NCBI GenBank assembly: GCA_016209205.1
Contig: JACQWQ010000061.1
Location: 46,532-110,531, forward strand
Direction of reading: 5' to 3'
DNA from: Chloroflexota bacterium
GTDB taxonomy: Bacteria; Chloroflexota; Anaerolineae; UBA4142; SHND01
Length of the DNA stretch: 64,000 nucleotides
Position 1 is the first letter of the stretch. Every line of letters starts with the position of its first letter. The notes beneath the pieces are model-generated. The model saw only the letters and a program-made list of their open reading frames with translations, did not search any database and had not been told where the DNA came from. The translations under genes were made by a program, and so were the position numbers. Below are positions 63,115 through 64,000 of the stretch, in pieces.

Positions 63115-63579
63115 GTATACGCTTTCGCATAGTACGACGAATTGGATTTCCCTCATGCTTCGGGACATGGGTTGGATCGGGATCGTCAAGTTAGATTCGA
63201 TGCAATTTCTGGCGGCGGACTAGGCCGCAATCATCGCACGTTCATCGGAGGTCCTCATGCATCGCCTGGATTGGATTTGTCGGCAAGGATGGTTTGCCTT
63301 GCGCTTGCTCCTCTGCCAGTACAGCGTTCGCCCGGGTAACATCCCCGGCGCGCGCTCCGCTACACAAACTTACTGCCGCAGCGTTTGCGGCGTCAAGCGA
63401 ACAAACTCCCCAATCTCCAAGTTGGCGCAAAACGCGCCCGCTGCGTAGTGGCGATTTCAATCGTCAGGTCTTTGGCCGAGCTTGTACCGCGTCGTCTTGC
63501 TATCTGACGTGCGGTAAGCCACATTCTGTTCGTTCAACCCATTACCCATTCCAAAATCTCCTTCGAGAGGAACACACCG
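63115..63579. other. Intergenic or decayed region before SBBP-like gene
   Basis: A GGAGG site at 63247-63251 precedes ATG at 63257 and a 63-codon frame (MHRLDWICRQGWFALRLLL), which lacks similarity to anything I know; several frames here look like one broken short gene. No other feature. Confidence 0.35.
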
Positions 63580-64000
63580 ATGCATACTGCACCCTACCGT
63601 CTGCTCGTCGTGACAACGATTCTCGCGCTCGTCCTCAATTCGCTTTTGCCGTTGTTCAATGTATCGGTTGCTTACGCTGCCAGTAAGCCCGTCACGGAAT
63701 CGAATGGTCGGGGCGCAACCAAGCGTGCGCCACGAGCGCCTGTCAAACCGACCACGTCGCCGTTGGGACGTACGCGCGCAACCAAGCCGCAGCCGCCAGC
63801 GAACACACCCGAAATCGAAACGACAAAAGCCAAGAGCTCGTCGAACGCGTTGTTCATCGAGAACGTCGGACAGTTCGACAAGCGCGCCAAGTTCCAAGTG
63901 CAGGGCGGCGGCGCAACCATTTTCTTGACCGATAACGCGCTCTGGTTTTCGTTCGCGGACCAAAATACGCACATCGCGCCAAGAAATCGTGCGCGAAAAT
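63580..64000 (+). CDS. SBBP-type secreted protein, N-terminal part
   Basis: The gene runs off the right edge. 140 residues are visible: a signal peptide (YRLLVVTTILALVLNSLLPLF, cleavage near AYAAS), a proline/threonine/arginine-rich linker, then ALFIENVGQFDKRAKFQVQG and ATIFLTDNALWFSF, the conserved N-terminal domain that precedes SBBP repeats (compare LYFIANQGQMDAHVGYYVQG in the gene at 33839-35483). Expected to be exported. Confidence 0.8.
   Translation, partial: MHTAPYRLLVVTTILALVLNSLLPLFNVSVAYAASKPVTESNGRGATKRAPRAPVKPTTSPLGRTRATKPQPPANTPEIETTKAKSSSNALFIENVGQFDKRAKFQVQGGGATIFLTDNALWFSFADQNTHIAPRNRARK

Noticed and set aside
1..64000. tRNA and rRNA genes
   Set aside because: No stretch with cloverleaf-type conserved bases or rRNA-like sequence was noticed by eye; a tRNAscan run would be needed to exclude them fully.

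Overview
The window looks like a chromosomal piece of a Chloroflexota (Anaerolineae-like) bacterium. That is an inference from gene content: MalT-type LuxR regulators, SBBP beta-propeller surface proteins, a CHASE2 adenylate cyclase, a DUF4058/creatininase pair, Dpp-type ABC cassettes with proline/threonine-rich lipoprotein linkers, and a very large load of short dispersed repeats. No rRNA or tRNA gene was recognised. Most intact genes are ordinary metabolism or transport, but the window is marked by gene decay. At least ten genes are truncated, fused, frameshifted or interrupted, often at clean deletion junctions or by short repeats.

Layout. 0-6.8 kb: partial methyltransferase, a decayed ArsA head to head with a decayed MerR fragment, then SDR and quinone oxidoreductases with a divergent HxlR regulator. 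6.8-12.9 kb: a graveyard of ABC exporter genes and a PEP-synthase/DoxX fusion remnant. 12.9-15.7 kb: a candidate free-standing structured RNA with its own promoter and terminator, a MerR regulator, a heavy-metal-domain membrane protein and a DUF1573-like gene with an in-frame UGA in a Cys-Sec motif (candidate selenoprotein). 15.8-19.9 kb: a restriction-modification island in which two near-identical adenine methyltransferase genes bracket a second methyltransferase and an endonuclease. 20-24.3 kb: a 1260-residue GH13 protein with unstable repeats, and a DinB-like protein. 24.4-31.3 kb: a second candidate selenoprotein (peroxiredoxin-like, UPYC motif), a CrtC/AttH-like lipocalin protein, an FtsX exporter with a truncated ATPase, a DoxX-like protein and a hydrolase. 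31.4-41.8 kb: TPR remnant, an SBBP gene split by a 127-bp MITE with a perfect target duplication, a MalT-type regulator, and an IS4-type element carrying a nested 97-bp MITE. 41-47.8 kb: phosphatase, HD hydrolase, MFS transporter, tyrosine phosphatase, CHASE2 cyclase and two glycosyltransferases. 48.4-51.2 kb: an overlapping two-gene unit (membrane protein plus nucleoside deoxyribosyltransferase-like domain protein) that I regard as the best candidate for an undescribed conflict system. 51.4-60.4 kb: creatininase/DUF4058, then one intact and one internally deleted peptide-ABC cassette with matching promoters. 60.5-64 kb: a membrane protein, a LysM glycosidase-like protein, a candidate attenuator and the start of another SBBP-type secreted protein.

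The two in-frame UGA genes differ from the other nonsense codons here. Both UGAs replace the cysteine expected in a redox motif, whereas the decay lesions fall at Trp (TGA) and Gln (TAG) positions. The abundance of junctions also leaves open some assembly chimerism, which read mapping would settle.
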